Assembly: GCA_902776615.1 (NCBI GenBank)
Contig: CACYQU010000010.1
Span: 1 to 45,969 of the forward strand
Source of the DNA: an uncultured bacterium
GTDB lineage: Bacteria > Verrucomicrobiota > Kiritimatiellia > RFP12 > UBA1067
DNA: 45,969 bases
Direction of reading: 5' to 3'
Positions 15,584 through 27,964 of this stretch are shown piece after piece. The position numbers and the translations under genes were made by a program. The stretch's first letter is position 1. Each line of letters starts with the position of its first letter. The notes under the pieces were generated by a model that had not been told where the DNA came from, made no database searches, and saw only the letters and a program-made list of their open reading frames with translations.

Positions 15584-18500
15584 ATGAATCTGCTTAAAGC
15601 AATATTTGGAACGAAAAACGACCGAGAGCTGAAGAAGCTCTGGCCGATTGTACGCGAAATCAATCGGATAGAGGCGGAATATCAGGCTAAAAACTTTGCC
15701 GATGAAGACTATCCGAAGATGACGGAAGCGTTCAAGACCCGTGTAAGGAACGGCGAATCCCTCGACGCTATTCTGCCAGAGGCATATGCGCTTGTCAAAA
15801 ACGCCTGCCGTCATCTTGTTGGCACGACCGAGGAAGTCTGCGGTCACGTGCTTACCTGGAACATGATTCCGTTCGATGTGCAGCTGATCGGCGGCATTGT
15901 TCTGCATCAGGGCAAGATCAGTGAAATGCAGACGGGTGAAGGCAAGACGCTTGTAGCTACGCTTCCGATGTACCTCAACGCGCTTGCCGGGAAGAATGTT
16001 CACCTCGTCACCGTCAACGACTATCTGGCCAGGCGAGACGCTTCGTGGATGGGCCACCTTTACAAGTTCCTTGGCCTTACCGTAGGATGCATCCAGAATT
16101 CGATGGATTCCGAGGAACGCCGCGCCCAATATGCGTGCGACATAACCTATGGAACCAACAGCGAGTTCGGTTTTGACTACCTGCGCGACAACGGCATGGC
16201 CCAACAGCCTGAGCAGGTTGTGCAGAACGGCCACAACTTTGCCATCGTAGACGAGGTCGACTCTATCCTCATTGACGAAGCAAGGACGCCCCTCATCATA
16301 TCCGGTCCTGCCACATTGTCGACATCGCACATCTACCAGCAGGTGAATCCAATGGTGTCCTCGATAGTTCGCGTGCAGACCGCAATGTGCAACGATCTCA
16401 TACGCGACGCGAAGAAGGCGATTGACGGCGGCGACGTGCTCACATTCAAGGAGAAGATATATCAGGTCTATCACTCGATGCCGAAGCACAAGCAGCTGAT
16501 GCATCTGCTTGAAGACGCCGAGATGCGCAAGCACCACGAGACGGTTGAGATGCAGATGCTCTCCGAGATGTACAAGGCCCGCGCGCTGGAACTGAAGGAC
16601 GAGCTGTATTTTACTATTGACGAGCGTACGCGAGAGGTGTCGCTAACGGACAAGGGCTGCGAGAAGATATGCCCGGAGGATCCGAAACTTTTCGTCCTGC
16701 CGGACCTTGCTGCGGAGATGAGCGCGATCGATGGCGACACTTCGCTTACCGACGCCGAGAGGATGGAGCGCCGCCGTGATGCGCAAAGCGCGTTCATGGA
16801 GAAAAGCGACAGGGTTCATGTCGTGGATCAGCTGCTCAGGGCGTACTGTCTGTACGAGCGCGATGTCGATTATGTCGTTCAAGACAACCACGTCTACATC
16901 GTCGATGAGTTCACGGGCCGCGTTCTGCCGGGTCGCAGATGGTCGGACGGCCTCCATCAGGCCGTAGAAGCCAAGGAGGGCGTCGAAATCGAAAAGGAGT
17001 CGCAGACGCTCGCGACCATTACGATTCAAAACTACTTCCGCCTGTACAAGAAGCTTTCCGGCATGACAGGTACGGCCGAGACCGAGGCGCGCGAGTTCAG
17101 GGACATCTACAAGCTTGATGTCGTTTCGGTCCCGACGAACAAGCCCGTCAACCGCGTCGACGGAAACGATCAGATATACCGTACACAGCGCGAGAAATAC
17201 AAGGCTATCGTGGCCGATGTCGCAAGACGACACGAGAAGGGCCAGCCGGTGCTGCTTGGCACGGTTACGGTAGACACCTCGGAGATTCTTTCGAGAATGC
17301 TCAAGATCGCTCGCGTCCCCCATGAGGTGCTGAATGCGAAGAACCATGCGCGCGAAGCCGAGATCGTTGCGCTTGCCGGCATGAAGGGCGCAGTGACAAT
17401 TGCGACGAACATGGCTGGTCGTGGCACTGACATCAAACTTGGCGAAGGCGTGACCGAACTTGGGGGGCTGCATGTCATAGGGTCCGAGAGGCATGAATCG
17501 AGACGAATCGACCGCCAGCTGCGCGGCCGTTGCTCGCGTCAGGGCGACCCTGGAAGTTCGCAGTTCTTCATTTCGCTAGAGGATCAGCTGATGCGCCTCT
17601 TTGGTTCGCAGAGGCTTTCGAGCATAATGCAAAAGCTCGGCATTCAGGAAGGCGAGGTGATGGAGCACCGGTGGCTGAACAAGTCGGTCGAGACGGCGCA
17701 GCGCCGTGTCGAGCAGCAGCATTTCGCCATTCGAAAGCGCACTCTCGAGTATGATGATGTGATGAACAAGCAGCGCTCCGTCGTTTATGAGTTGAGAGGA
17801 CGGGTTCTCAGGGGTTCGCAGGAGGATGTTCACAATCTCATACTGGATGTGATGAATGACGTCATCCAGACTCAGGCCGAGCGCTATCTCTTCAGCGAAA
17901 AGGACGGCTCGGTGGATGACTTCATGAACTGGCTTGGGGTGACATTCCCCGTAACAGTGACAGAGGCCGAGATCCGTCCGCTTCTTGGCATGCCCGCCAA
18001 AGCCGGCGATTTGGTGATGAAGCGTGTTGAGGAGGCTTACGAGTCGAAGTGCGCGAGCGAAGACCCTCAGACGCTTCCGTACATGGAAAGAGGCGTATTC
18101 CTCAATGTGATAGACCGTGAATGGCAGGACTATCTCAGAGCCATGGACGATCTCCGCCAAGGCGTGAATCTGCGTGCGTACGGACAGCGCGATCCACTTG
18201 TGGAATACAAGAAAGAGGCGTTTGGAATGTTCGAGACTTTGATGACCACGGTGAAGACCAAAGTCATCTCTAGCGAGTTCCGCAGCGCCACCGCCTCTCG
18301 GATGCAGCGCATGTTTGCGGCAATGGAGCGCCGGCAGGCTGTCACGAACGCAGACGCCATAACCGTCACTGAGGCCGAAGCTCGCGATTCGCGCAATATG
18401 GCGTCGTCGCCTTTGGCTTCGTCTCCGTCGCAAAGCCGCACGGAGACGGTGTCTGATGTGTTCGCCGCGATGATGTCCAAGACTGGCCGTCAGGCTGCCG

Positions 18501-18622
18501 AGGTGCGTCAGCCCGCGCCCGCGCCTGTACAGCGCACAGCCCCTTCGGTAGGTCGCAACGATCCGTGCCCTTGCGGATCCGGAAAGAAGTATAAAAAATG
18601 CTGTGGGAGGAACATTACATGA
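15584..18622 (+). CDS. secA: Preprotein translocase ATPase SecA
   Basis: SecA drives preproteins through SecYEG. The 1012-residue product is longer than the E. coli protein (901) because of an expanded region of about 130 residues after [11 protein letters not shown], as is common in some phyla outside Proteobacteria. Visible elements are Walker A GEGKT (118-122), the [20 protein letters not shown] box, [18 protein letters not shown], the [12 protein letters not shown] and [22 protein letters not shown] helicase motifs, and a zinc-binding tail [16 protein letters not shown]. The start at 15584 is chosen because the family N-terminus ([17 protein letters not shown]) begins there, 10 nt after a -10 box; upstream in-frame codons would lie before the promoter. 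ispD follows with an ATGA overlap. Confidence 0.97.
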   Translation: MNLLKAIFGTKNDRELKKLWPIVREINRIEAEYQAKNFADEDYPKMTEAFKTRVRNGESLDAILPEAYALVKNACRHLVGTTEEVCGHVLTWNMIPFDVQLIGGIVLHQGKISEMQTGEGKTLVATLPMYLNALAGKNVHLVTVNDYLARRDASWMGHLYKFLGLTVGCIQNSMDSEERRAQYACDITYGTNSEFGFDYLRDNGMAQQPEQVVQNGHNFAIVDEVDSILIDEARTPLIISGPATLSTSHIYQQVNPMVSSIVRVQTAMCNDLIRDAKKAIDGGDVLTFKEKIYQVYHSMPKHKQLMHLLEDAEMRKHHETVEMQMLSEMYKARALELKDELYFTIDERTREVSLTDKGCEKICPEDPKLFVLPDLAAEMSAIDGDTSLTDAERMERRRDAQSAFMEKSDRVHVVDQLLRAYCLYERDVDYVVQDNHVYIVDEFTGRVLPGRRWSDGLHQAVEAKEGVEIEKESQTLATITIQNYFRLYKKLSGMTGTAETEAREFRDIYKLDVVSVPTNKPVNRVDGNDQIYRTQREKYKAIVADVARRHEKGQPVLLGTVTVDTSEILSRMLKIARVPHEVLNAKNHAREAEIVALAGMKGAVTIATNMAGRGTDIKLGEGVTELGGLHVIGSERHESRRIDRQLRGRCSRQGDPGSSQFFISLEDQLMRLFGSQRLSSIMQKLGIQEGEVMEHRWLNKSVETAQRRVEQQHFAIRKRTLEYDDVMNKQRSVVYELRGRVLRGSQEDVHNLILDVMNDVIQTQAERYLFSEKDGSVDDFMNWLGVTFPVTVTEAEIRPLLGMPAKAGDLVMKRVEEAYESKCASEDPQTLPYMERGVFLNVIDREWQDYLRAMDDLRQGVNLRAYGQRDPLVEYKKEAFGMFETLMTTVKTKVISSEFRSATASRMQRMFAAMERRQAVTNADAITVTEAEARDSRNMASSPLASSPSQSRTETVSDVFAAMMSKTGRQAAEVRQPAPAPVQRTAPSVGRNDPCPCGSGKKYKKCCGRNIT

Positions 18623-19287
18623 CTACTGCGATAATAGTTGCTGCGGGCAAGTCGACCCGCATGGGGTCTGCAACCGACAAGGCGTTTCTGTCTTTGGGCA
18701 GCAAGCCGGTTGTGGCTTGGTCGTTATTGGCTTTTGAAAGATGCCGCGACATAGATCGCATTGTGCTTGTCGTAAGAAAAGACCAGCAGGTCGCAGCCAA
18801 GGCCGTCGTCAAAATGTTCGGGATTTCCAAGCTGCAGGCCATAGTTGCCGGCGGAAACCGCCGTCAGGATTCGGTACAGGCGGGCCTTGACGCCTGCGAC
18901 CTTGACACACGGTATGTTCTTGTGCACGACGGGGCCAGGCCTTGTGTTACATCCGATCTCATATCCGAGGTTGTGAAGCTGGTCAAGCGCGTGCCGGCCG
19001 TCGCCGTCGGTCGCAGGCTGACCGATACGGTGAAACGCATAGACAAGGGCATAACCGTAACTGGCACTGAAGATCGCGACAAGCTTTGGGCCGTGCAAAC
19101 CCCGCAGGCGTTTCAGGCGAGAGTGCTGCGTGATGCATACAAGGCGCTCGGCAAGAGAGAGGTCTATGACGACTGTCAGGCGGTCGAGCTGTCAGGCGGT
19201 ACGGTGAAGATACTTGAGAGCAATGCACTGAACTTCAAGATAACGACTGTTGAAGATCTGCAGCTAGCATCACTTCTCTTAAAGTAA
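18619..19287 (+). CDS. ispD: 2-C-methyl-D-erythritol 4-phosphate cytidylyltransferase
   Basis: IspD transfers CMP from CTP to methylerythritol phosphate in the non-mevalonate isoprenoid pathway. The 222-residue protein has the nucleotide-binding [37 protein letters not shown] and the C-terminal FKITTVEDL signature. The start at 18619 overlaps the secA stop as ATGA and follows GGGAGG (18605-18610). An alternative ATG seven codons upstream lies inside the SecA zinc finger and would extend past the family start. ispF is not next to it. Confidence 0.95.
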   Translation: MTTAIIVAAGKSTRMGSATDKAFLSLGSKPVVAWSLLAFERCRDIDRIVLVVRKDQQVAAKAVVKMFGISKLQAIVAGGNRRQDSVQAGLDACDLDTRYVLVHDGARPCVTSDLISEVVKLVKRVPAVAVGRRLTDTVKRIDKGITVTGTEDRDKLWAVQTPQAFQARVLRDAYKALGKREVYDDCQAVELSGGTVKILESNALNFKITTVEDLQLASLLLK

Positions 19288-19295
19288 AGGAGCCA

Positions 19296-20027
19296 ATGGC
19301 CAAGATTTTCGCTATACTCGGAGATATTCACGCCAACATTGACGCGCTTAACGTCGTTTTGGACGACTGTCGTGCCCAGGGCGTGACGGATTTTCTGTGC
19401 ACAGGCGATGTCGTTGGCTACAATGCCGCGCCGGCTGAATGCATGAAGATTGTGAGAGAACTTGGATGCCCCGTGGTAAAGGGCAATCATGACGACTATG
19501 TCTCTTCGGACAGAGATCTTTCAGACTTCCATCCAAACGCCGCCGCAGTCGTGACATGGACGCGTGAACAACTGACGGACGAGGAAATCCAGTGGCTGAG
19601 GGATCTCCCATTTACCGAAAAGAAGATGGGCATGTCGATCGTCCATGCAACATGGGACAACCCGGAAACTTTTGGCTATGTATTCGATCATCTTCAGGCC
19701 GAGGCCAATTTCATCAAGCAACCTACACCACTGTGCTTCCATGGCCATACTCACTGTCCGATGATTTACGAAAAGCAGATTAGCGGAATCTATCGCATTG
19801 ATGCGCAGGATTTCACACTTCCGCTGGGACGCAAGTTTTTCATAAACGTAGGAAGTGTTGGGCAGCCGCGTGACGGCGACCCTCGTGCATCCTACGCAAT
19901 TTACGAACCGATGACACGCACGGTTCGGTTCCGCAGGCTGGAATACGATGTTGCGGCGGCGCAGCAACGCATACGAATGGCTGGTCTTCCCGTGCGTCTT
20001 GCCGAGCGTTTGGAGTTTGGACAATGA
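19296..20027 (+). CDS. Cytoplasmic metallophosphoesterase
   Basis: The 243-residue protein of the calcineurin-like (Metallophos_2) class has GDIHAN (9-14), CTGDVVGYN, KGNHDDYV and FHGHTHCP, giving the metal ligands in standard order. There is no signal peptide. The INVGSVGQPRDGDPRASYAIYE segment is typical of YfcE/diadenosine tetraphosphatase-like relatives. The substrate cannot be deduced. The gene starts 8 nt after ispD with AAAGGAG just upstream and overlaps the serpin gene by ATGA. Confidence 0.85.
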   Translation: MAKIFAILGDIHANIDALNVVLDDCRAQGVTDFLCTGDVVGYNAAPAECMKIVRELGCPVVKGNHDDYVSSDRDLSDFHPNAAAVVTWTREQLTDEEIQWLRDLPFTEKKMGMSIVHATWDNPETFGYVFDHLQAEANFIKQPTPLCFHGHTHCPMIYEKQISGIYRIDAQDFTLPLGRKFFINVGSVGQPRDGDPRASYAIYEPMTRTVRFRRLEYDVAAAQQRIRMAGLPVRLAERLEFGQ

Positions 20028-21166
20028 GGCGACTGTTTTCTTTGGCCGCAGCTCTTCTGGCGGCGCGTTTGCTTTTTGCGGCCGAGACCGTTCATGCGCG
20101 ATTTGGAGCGGATGCGTTCAACAGGGCGGTTTCGGTGGCTACAAGCGGCAACGCTGTGTTTTCTCCGTATTCATTTGAAATCAACAGCGTCGCGCTCAGC
20201 GATGCGTTTGATCCTATAGTCAAGGCGCATTTTGCCGAAACCATAGGCGTATTGTCTGATCTTGAAGAGATTTACGGGTCAATCTTTGCGAGAATGAAAT
20301 CCGCCGCGACAAACCGCTTCAGTGTTGTCACGGCAAGAGCTTTCTGCTTGCCCGAAACGAAGATGGCGAATGTGCCATACCGCTGTGATATACAGCGCGT
20401 GTACTCCATGGAGGTCTGCCCGGGCATACCTGCCACAGGCGCCGAGCGGTGGCTTAGGGCGGCTGTCGATGGTGACATGGAGGATTTTTCGATCCCTCTT
20501 GGTACGGTGACTCGTGATACTTACGCGCTTTACGATCTTGTAAGCGTTCGCTTTTCGTGGAAGAATCCTTTTCCGAAGTCCAACACCCGCAAGCTATCGT
20601 TCGTGCATGAGGACGGAACGCGTTCGGAGGTCGAGGCGATGTGTGATCTTAGGAATGTTGACGTGTGGCGCAACAGGCGTTTTTCCCTCATGCGGCTGCC
20701 TCTGGCCGATCAGGCCTGGTTCTATGCCATGCTGCCGGCAGAAGGTGTGAGTGTGGGCGACATCCGCGGGGAACTGTCTTCGCAGACAATCGACAACCTC
20801 TTGTCGGTGATGAAGTCGGTGACCATCACAGGCGTAAGCCACGATCCTGTCGCTGTGGCGGTTCCCAAGATGGATGTGACGACCGAACTTGACCTTTCGG
20901 GAGTGTATCAGTATTTCAAGCTGCCTCTCAAAGGGTTCGCTCGAATGGACAGCGCCATGCGTCCTTCGGCCGTTCGCCAGCGTGTGCGGCTGAGAGTTGA
21001 CGAGCAGGGGTTGGATCCTGCGCCTCTTGACGTAAAGCCCGAGTCGGAAGTTGTTCGTGCCGTTGAGAATACACAGCGATTCATTCTCAACAGGCCCTTT
21101 CTTTTCTTCGTGTATCACGAACCGACAGGCATGATCCCGGTGGCGGGTCAGTTTACGGGGATGTGA
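20024..21166 (+). CDS. Secreted serpin-family protein with altered hinge
   Basis: The 380-residue product has a signal peptide (about 1-19) and serpin landmarks. Near the N-terminus NAVFSPYSFEINSVALS corresponds to helix B (N-x-x-x-SPxS). The C-terminal FILNRPFLFFVYHEPTGMIPVAGQFTG (353 onward) is the classic breach/strand 4B-5B ending. The hinge before the reactive loop reads EQG (327-329) then LDPAPL, with prolines at the positions matching P12 and P10, where inhibitory serpins have small residues (TEAAAA). Loop insertion is therefore doubtful and inhibition of proteases unproven. It sits between a phosphoesterase gene and gyrB, coupled to the former by ATGA. No partner protease was seen. 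Confidence 0.8.
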   Translation: MRRLFSLAAALLAARLLFAAETVHARFGADAFNRAVSVATSGNAVFSPYSFEINSVALSDAFDPIVKAHFAETIGVLSDLEEIYGSIFARMKSAATNRFSVVTARAFCLPETKMANVPYRCDIQRVYSMEVCPGIPATGAERWLRAAVDGDMEDFSIPLGTVTRDTYALYDLVSVRFSWKNPFPKSNTRKLSFVHEDGTRSEVEAMCDLRNVDVWRNRRFSLMRLPLADQAWFYAMLPAEGVSVGDIRGELSSQTIDNLLSVMKSVTITGVSHDPVAVAVPKMDVTTELDLSGVYQYFKLPLKGFARMDSAMRPSAVRQRVRLRVDEQGLDPAPLDVKPESEVVRAVENTQRFILNRPFLFFVYHEPTGMIPVAGQFTGM

Positions 21167-23401
<2,235 letters not shown>

Positions 23402-23430
23402 CCATTCGCCGGGCCTTGTCAGCCGGAATA

Positions 23431-23439
23431 TGGTATAAT
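23431..23439 (+). promoter_or_regulatory. Extended -10 promoter for the exbB operon
   Basis: TGGTATAAT lies 30 nt after gyrB. The exbB ATG (23484) is 44 nt downstream of the box with AAGGAG just before it, so the operon has a normal leader. No good -35 was seen. Confidence 0.7.
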
Positions 23440-23483
23440 ATTGCGCAAACGCAAATGATGAATGTTTTTTTCAAGGAGACTAT

Positions 23484-23999
23484 ATGAACGACATTACGTT
23501 CGGACAGGCTTGGGAGTATGGCGGCCCTCTTATGTGGGTCCTCGCCGGATTTTCCGTTTTTGGCCTGGCTGTGATTCTTTATCTTTGGATCGCCCATGCG
23601 CACTGGGTGTTCATGCCTTCCGCGCTTAAACGGCTTCGTGCCGCGAAGGATTGGGTGGCCGAGGGTTCTCGCATCGCAGCGCGCGCGAATTCTGCGGTGG
23701 ACTGGCTTGCCGATGTCGCGGCGATCGCTCCGCTGGTCGGGCTTCTTGGGACCGTTCTCGGCATGTTCAAGGCCTTCGGGGGCATAGCCAGCGATGTCGC
23801 CGCTGGGGCGAAGCCTGTAGTCCTCGCGCAGGGTGTTTCGCAAGCGATAGTGACAACGATCTTTGGCCTTGTCGTCGCCATACCTTCGTTGCTCGCCTAT
23901 GCGTTCTTCCGTCGTCGCGCGGCCAAGCGCATCGCCGAACTGGAGATCGCAGTCGAAGAAATAACGAGCGCAGAGGCCGGAAATGAAGTTTCACGTTGA
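23484..23999 (+). CDS. exbB: MotA/TolQ/ExbB proton channel protein
   Basis: The 171-residue inner-membrane protein has three hydrophobic helices. One is near the N-terminus (about 16-38); two are in the conserved C-terminal part (about 75-100 and 110-136). Family signatures are IAPLVGLLGTVLGMFKAF and the SQAIVTTIFGLVVAIPSLLAY segment, whose small residues and Thr line the channel in TolQ/ExbB. With ExbD-type proteins it forms a proton-driven motor that works a TonB- or TolA-like rod. The gene is shorter than E. coli ExbB (244) but within the range of small homologues. Its 3' end overlaps exbD by 17 nt. The symbol indicates the family; TolQ would serve equally. Confidence 0.88.
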   Translation: MNDITFGQAWEYGGPLMWVLAGFSVFGLAVILYLWIAHAHWVFMPSALKRLRAAKDWVAEGSRIAARANSAVDWLADVAAIAPLVGLLGTVLGMFKAFGGIASDVAAGAKPVVLAQGVSQAIVTTIFGLVVAIPSLLAYAFFRRRAAKRIAELEIAVEEITSAEAGNEVSR

Positions 24000-24402
24000 C
24001 AAGAAGTCCCGTGCGCCAGTGCTCGCCTTGACGTCCATGCTTGACGTCATATTCCTGTTGCTTTGTTTTTTCGTGACGGTTAGCGTCTTTTCTCAGTGGG
24101 AAAGCGAAATATCCATAAAGTTGCCATCATCCAAAACCTCAGAGCAGCCGGAGAGATTGCCAGGTGAAATCATCGTGAACCTTACGAGGGAAGGGGTCGT
24201 AAAGGTAAACGGCATGGCGATGCCTTTGGCGGAACTCAAGACGCGGCTGGCGAAGATAGCCAAGTTCTATCCCGGCCAACCGGTCATAATCCGTGCCGAC
24301 AAAGATACCCGATACGAGTCGCTTGTCGAGGTGATGGATACTTGCCGCGAGGCGGATGTCTGGAACTTTTCGCTTGCGACTGAGGGAGAGGCTTCCAGGT
24401 GA
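23983..24402 (+). CDS. exbD: ExbD/TolR biopolymer transport protein
   Basis: The 139-residue protein has a short cytoplasmic basic N-terminus and one membrane helix (about 15-37) carrying the conserved aspartate D21 (LTSMLDVIFLLLCFF), which takes part in proton passage. A periplasmic alpha/beta domain follows with IIVNLTREGVVKVNG and PGQPVIIRADKDTRYESLVEVMDTC, as in ExbD/TolR. It probably sits in the pore of the pentameric ExbB-type channel. The next gene starts at a GTG overlapping this stop (GTGA). Confidence 0.9.
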   Translation: MKFHVDKKSRAPVLALTSMLDVIFLLLCFFVTVSVFSQWESEISIKLPSSKTSEQPERLPGEIIVNLTREGVVKVNGMAMPLAELKTRLAKIAKFYPGQPVIIRADKDTRYESLVEVMDTCREADVWNFSLATEGEASR

Positions 24403-26315
24403 CGCTTGTTTCGGCAGTGGTTCTGGCCGCTATAACGGTAGCGCCATCTGACAGGATGGCGATGGCCGATCGCCTTTTCAACCGCGGGTCGTACAAAGAC
24501 GCCCGCGCAGAGTATGCTGAACTGATAAAAGCCAAAGTGCTTGCCGAAGACGAACTTCTCTACCGCTTCGCCGAATGCGAAAGAGCCCTTGGGCGCACGG
24601 AATCGGCCTGGCGGACATATGGCGTAATCTTGTCGCGCCATCCTTCATCCCGGCATGCCGATCGTTCACGCCTGATGAGGGCGCTGCTGTCCAAGGATGA
24701 GTCCGAGAAAGTGTCGGACCTGAGGCTTCTAGACACGGACCGAGTAGCGCCCGATGTACGTGCCGCCGCGCTTTACCACCTTGGTGTCGCTACTGGCGAC
24801 GCAGCCGTTTTTTCGCGGTGCGTAGATGTGTTCCCGACAGGAAAGTACGCGCCGTACGCAAAGTTGAGAATGGCCTCCGCGATGGTCGCCTCTGGCGATG
24901 CTCCGGAACGCGCAAAGGGCATTTCGCTGTTTGTCGAGATCGCCGACAAAGAATCGGGCGAATTTGCCGAAGAGGCCTTGTATCTTGCGGCTACATCCTG
25001 CTATGGCGACAAACAGTATGGTGAAGCGGCGTCGCTTTTGAGGCGTTACCGCAAAACATGGCCGGCCGGTCGCCATGCGGCTGATGCTCTGCGCGTGTGC
25101 GCTTGGTGCGACTATCTTGAGGGACGTTATGCTGACGTCATTGCAGAATGTGGAGATGGGCCTACGGACGATACGGCGTTCCTTCTCGCGTCTGCATATC
25201 ATCTTTCCGGCGATGTATCAAGGGCAAGAATCTGCTTCGAAAGGTATCTTGAGAAGTATCCGCAAGGCCGCTATCGCAAGGAGGCCGAGCTGCCTTTGGC
25301 CCGTCTCGGCTTTTCGGTTGCCGAGAAGTCGGGCGATATGCCGGCTGCGCTTGATTTTGCGCGTCGTGCCGCCGCTGCTTCGGGTGCGGCAGGTGACCGT
25401 CTGCGGGTCGCATGGGCGTACGAGCGGTGCGGCAGTGTCGAGGAGGCCGAGCGAGAATATCTTTCCGTGGCGAAGGATTTCCCCGGCAGCTCCGAGGCTG
25501 CGGAGGCTATGTTCAGAAAGGCACTCGCCGATATTCGCGAGGAACGATGGTCTGCGGCCGATCTTGCTCTTGCCGAGGCGCTCGGTGGCGGCCTTGACAA
25601 GTTGCGGCGAGGCGAGGCTCTTTACTGGCGAGGCGTCGCGGCCGTGCGTTTGGACCACGCAGAGGAGGGAGCTGACTTTCTTCGAATGGCTATCGAGGCT
25701 GGCCTTGGCCTCGACCAGTCGCGTGAAGCGCGCATGCTCGTCGCGGACTGCGATTTTAACGCCGGTCGTGTCGATGCGGCTAAGGCCGCCTATGCGACGC
25801 TTGTGCGGGAGGGCGCGGTAGCGCGCATGAGCGCGGCAAAAATCCTCTCGGTAGGCAAACTGCTCTTCCCGGGCGATGAGGCGTCCATATGCGCAAAGAC
25901 CCTTGCCAATGGCGATTCCTCCGAATGGCGGCAGGCTGGATACGCACTCCTTGGTGCGGTCGAGGAGGAGCGGAAATCATATGCTGCCGCGATAGAGGCA
26001 TACAGAAAGTGCCTCGCAGAATCGTGCACAACCGAAGATTTGCCTCGCGCAGCCGTGCGTCTCGGCGCGCTTGAGACCGCGAATGCCGAATGGGATGCCG
26101 CCGAGGCGACCCTGAAGCGTGCCGTTGAGCTAAACGAGAAAAGCGTCGCCGCACGCGCCGAGTCGTATTTCCATCTGGCCGAGGTGTCTGTTGCCAAGGG
26201 AGACGATAAAAATGCCGCGGCATACGCGACAGTTGTCGTGACGCTTTTTGAAGGCACGCCTTGGGCGGAAAAGGCCAATGCTGTTTTGAAGACTTTGCAT
26301 GGAGGCTCCAAATGA
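24399..26315 (+). CDS. Periplasmic TPR-repeat protein
   Basis: The 638-residue product starts at GTG 24399, which overlaps the exbD stop as GTGA and follows GGGAGAGG (24384-24391). A weak signal sequence (about 1-15) is followed by many helical-hairpin repeats of TPR type over nearly the whole length. Clear units are ADRLFNRGSYKDARAEYAEL, LYHLGVATGDAAVFSRCVDVFPTG, AYHLSGDVSRARICFERYLEKYPQGRY, AWAYERCG-type VEEAEREYLSVAKDFPGS, and an Ala/Glu-rich last set. It looks like a much enlarged relative of YbgF/CpoB-type partners of Tol systems. A scaffold role for the motor complex is inferred from its place between exbD and the TonB-like VWA gene. Confidence 0.8.
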   Translation: MTLVSAVVLAAITVAPSDRMAMADRLFNRGSYKDARAEYAELIKAKVLAEDELLYRFAECERALGRTESAWRTYGVILSRHPSSRHADRSRLMRALLSKDESEKVSDLRLLDTDRVAPDVRAAALYHLGVATGDAAVFSRCVDVFPTGKYAPYAKLRMASAMVASGDAPERAKGISLFVEIADKESGEFAEEALYLAATSCYGDKQYGEAASLLRRYRKTWPAGRHAADALRVCAWCDYLEGRYADVIAECGDGPTDDTAFLLASAYHLSGDVSRARICFERYLEKYPQGRYRKEAELPLARLGFSVAEKSGDMPAALDFARRAAAASGAAGDRLRVAWAYERCGSVEEAEREYLSVAKDFPGSSEAAEAMFRKALADIREERWSAADLALAEALGGGLDKLRRGEALYWRGVAAVRLDHAEEGADFLRMAIEAGLGLDQSREARMLVADCDFNAGRVDAAKAAYATLVREGAVARMSAAKILSVGKLLFPGDEASICAKTLANGDSSEWRQAGYALLGAVEEERKSYAAAIEAYRKCLAESCTTEDLPRAAVRLGALETANAEWDAAEATLKRAVELNEKSVAARAESYFHLAEVSVAKGDDKNAAAYATVVVTLFEGTPWAEKANAVLKTLHGGSK

Positions 26316-27964
26316 GAGGCGGCGGCGGAGTAATGACAGATCTTCTCGTTGCCGCTCTTGTGGTGTCTGCGGCAGTTCACATTGGTTTGATGATGTGGGC
26401 CGAGCCTAGGGTAATGACCCGCGTTTCCTCTGGAGTATCTCGCGTCGTTCGCCGTGCACCTATGAACGCAAAGCGCGAAGAGCCTGTTGAAGATGTCGTC
26501 AAGCTTGATGTCGTCCAAGATATTCCCGCTCAGAAGGAAGCGCCTGATGTGGACGATTCAGCTGTTGTGGTGCCAGCCCCGGAAGCCTTTGCGCCGATTC
26601 AAGACGATGCTTTGCCGATTGCCGCCTCCGTTCAGGTCCCGGACATTCTCGATAGGCTTCGCCCGGATGTCGATGCGCCCGTAATGCCAATCGCCGCACT
26701 GGTGGATTCCAGAGATATGATAGACTCGATTGCGTCTATGCCGACGGAGTTTTCGTCGCCTGCCGCCCAATTGGACATTGGCGTGATTCCTGTCGGCGGT
26801 CATGTGCCGGTTGAAGTGTCCGCGCCTGATATAGCGCCTCCGCCCGATGGCCCGGCGAAGATGGAGCCCGTTGTTGAAGAGATCGAGAAGATTGCGGCGT
26901 CCGATGAGTCCAAGGATGGTGATGGATCTGCTTTTACGCCTCTTGAAGAGGTTATGCCGGAAGTTGATGAAAAAGTCGTCGAGCAGGAAAAGGAGGCTGT
27001 GCGCGATCTTCTCGACATGGAGTCTGCCGCCGATATGTCCACGGCGGTAGATGTCTCGGTGACTTGCTTTGCTTCGCCTGACGGCTATACGTATTTCAAT
27101 GCGTCAGTGTCGCCGAAAGCGCGCCTGCCTGTTGTGCCAAAAGATGTCGTCATACTTATCGATGCGTCTGGTTCGATAGGCGACGACCGCTTGAAGAGTT
27201 GCCGCAAGGCGGCGCGCGCGATACTGCGTTCGTGCACCAACACTGGCGACCGGTTCAACCTTGTTGCGTTCCGCGACAAATTCTCTTATGCTTTCAGTTC
27301 GTGGCAGGAGTGCAACGCCGAAAGCTTCGAAAATGGCGACAAGTGGCTTTTGCGGCTGGCGGCCCATGGTCGCACGGATGTGTTTGCTACGATTGCATCA
27401 GTGCTCACTCTTCCTCGCGACCCGGCGCGTCCGTTGATAGCCCTTGTCGTCACCGATGGCGACGCGAACGCCGGCGTAAGCGGGACGTCAGATATATTGT
27501 CGAAATTCTCGGAATTGAACGACGGTCTTGTAAGCGTCTACATGTATGGGGTGAAGGCCAGCGCAAACCGCGAACTTATCGATGTACTTACACGCGGCAA
27601 CCGCGGAGAAAGTTTCGTGTATGACGGATGGCGCTGGAACGCCGGATCAGGCATTGAAACATTGTCTGAGCGCTTCCGCGATCCTGTTGTCACCGATCTG
27701 CGCGTGATATTTCCCTCGGCCCTCGACGCCGAGGCTTATCCTTCGCTTTTGAAGAATGTCTATCGTGGCAATACGGTGGATATAACGGGACGCGTCAAGG
27801 GCCGCCCCGAGGAAATAGCGTTCTCTCTGAGAGGTCTTGCAGGCGCCGTTCCATATGAGGGCTTTTTCAAGCTGCCGCTCAAAGGCGTCGGATCCGATGA
27901 ATCCCTGCCAGACCGCTGGAGACAGGAACGCGAAATAGACTTGAAGTTGCGCAGAACACGATGA
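26312..27964 (+). CDS. TonB/TolA-like anchor fused to a von Willebrand factor A domain
   Basis: The 550-residue product has one N-terminal membrane helix (about 10-29, LLVAALVVSAAVHIGLMMWA). Its S19 and H23 make the SxxxH motif known from the TonB (S16/H20) and TolA (S18/H22) helices that engage ExbBD or TolQR. Residues about 50-240 form an extended Pro/Val/Glu/Asp-rich linker as expected for a periplasm-spanning rod. Residues about 274-450 are a VWA domain with a full metal-ion-dependent adhesion site: DASGS (284-288), T355 and D382. The last ~100 residues are a beta-rich region without a recognised family. The start overlaps the TPR stop as ATGA; M8 is an alternative start. It appears to replace TonB/TolA in this operon. 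Confidence 0.82.
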   Translation: MRGGGGVMTDLLVAALVVSAAVHIGLMMWAEPRVMTRVSSGVSRVVRRAPMNAKREEPVEDVVKLDVVQDIPAQKEAPDVDDSAVVVPAPEAFAPIQDDALPIAASVQVPDILDRLRPDVDAPVMPIAALVDSRDMIDSIASMPTEFSSPAAQLDIGVIPVGGHVPVEVSAPDIAPPPDGPAKMEPVVEEIEKIAASDESKDGDGSAFTPLEEVMPEVDEKVVEQEKEAVRDLLDMESAADMSTAVDVSVTCFASPDGYTYFNASVSPKARLPVVPKDVVILIDASGSIGDDRLKSCRKAARAILRSCTNTGDRFNLVAFRDKFSYAFSSWQECNAESFENGDKWLLRLAAHGRTDVFATIASVLTLPRDPARPLIALVVTDGDANAGVSGTSDILSKFSELNDGLVSVYMYGVKASANRELIDVLTRGNRGESFVYDGWRWNAGSGIETLSERFRDPVVTDLRVIFPSALDAEAYPSLLKNVYRGNTVDITGRVKGRPEEIAFSLRGLAGAVPYEGFFKLPLKGVGSDESLPDRWRQEREIDLKLRRTR

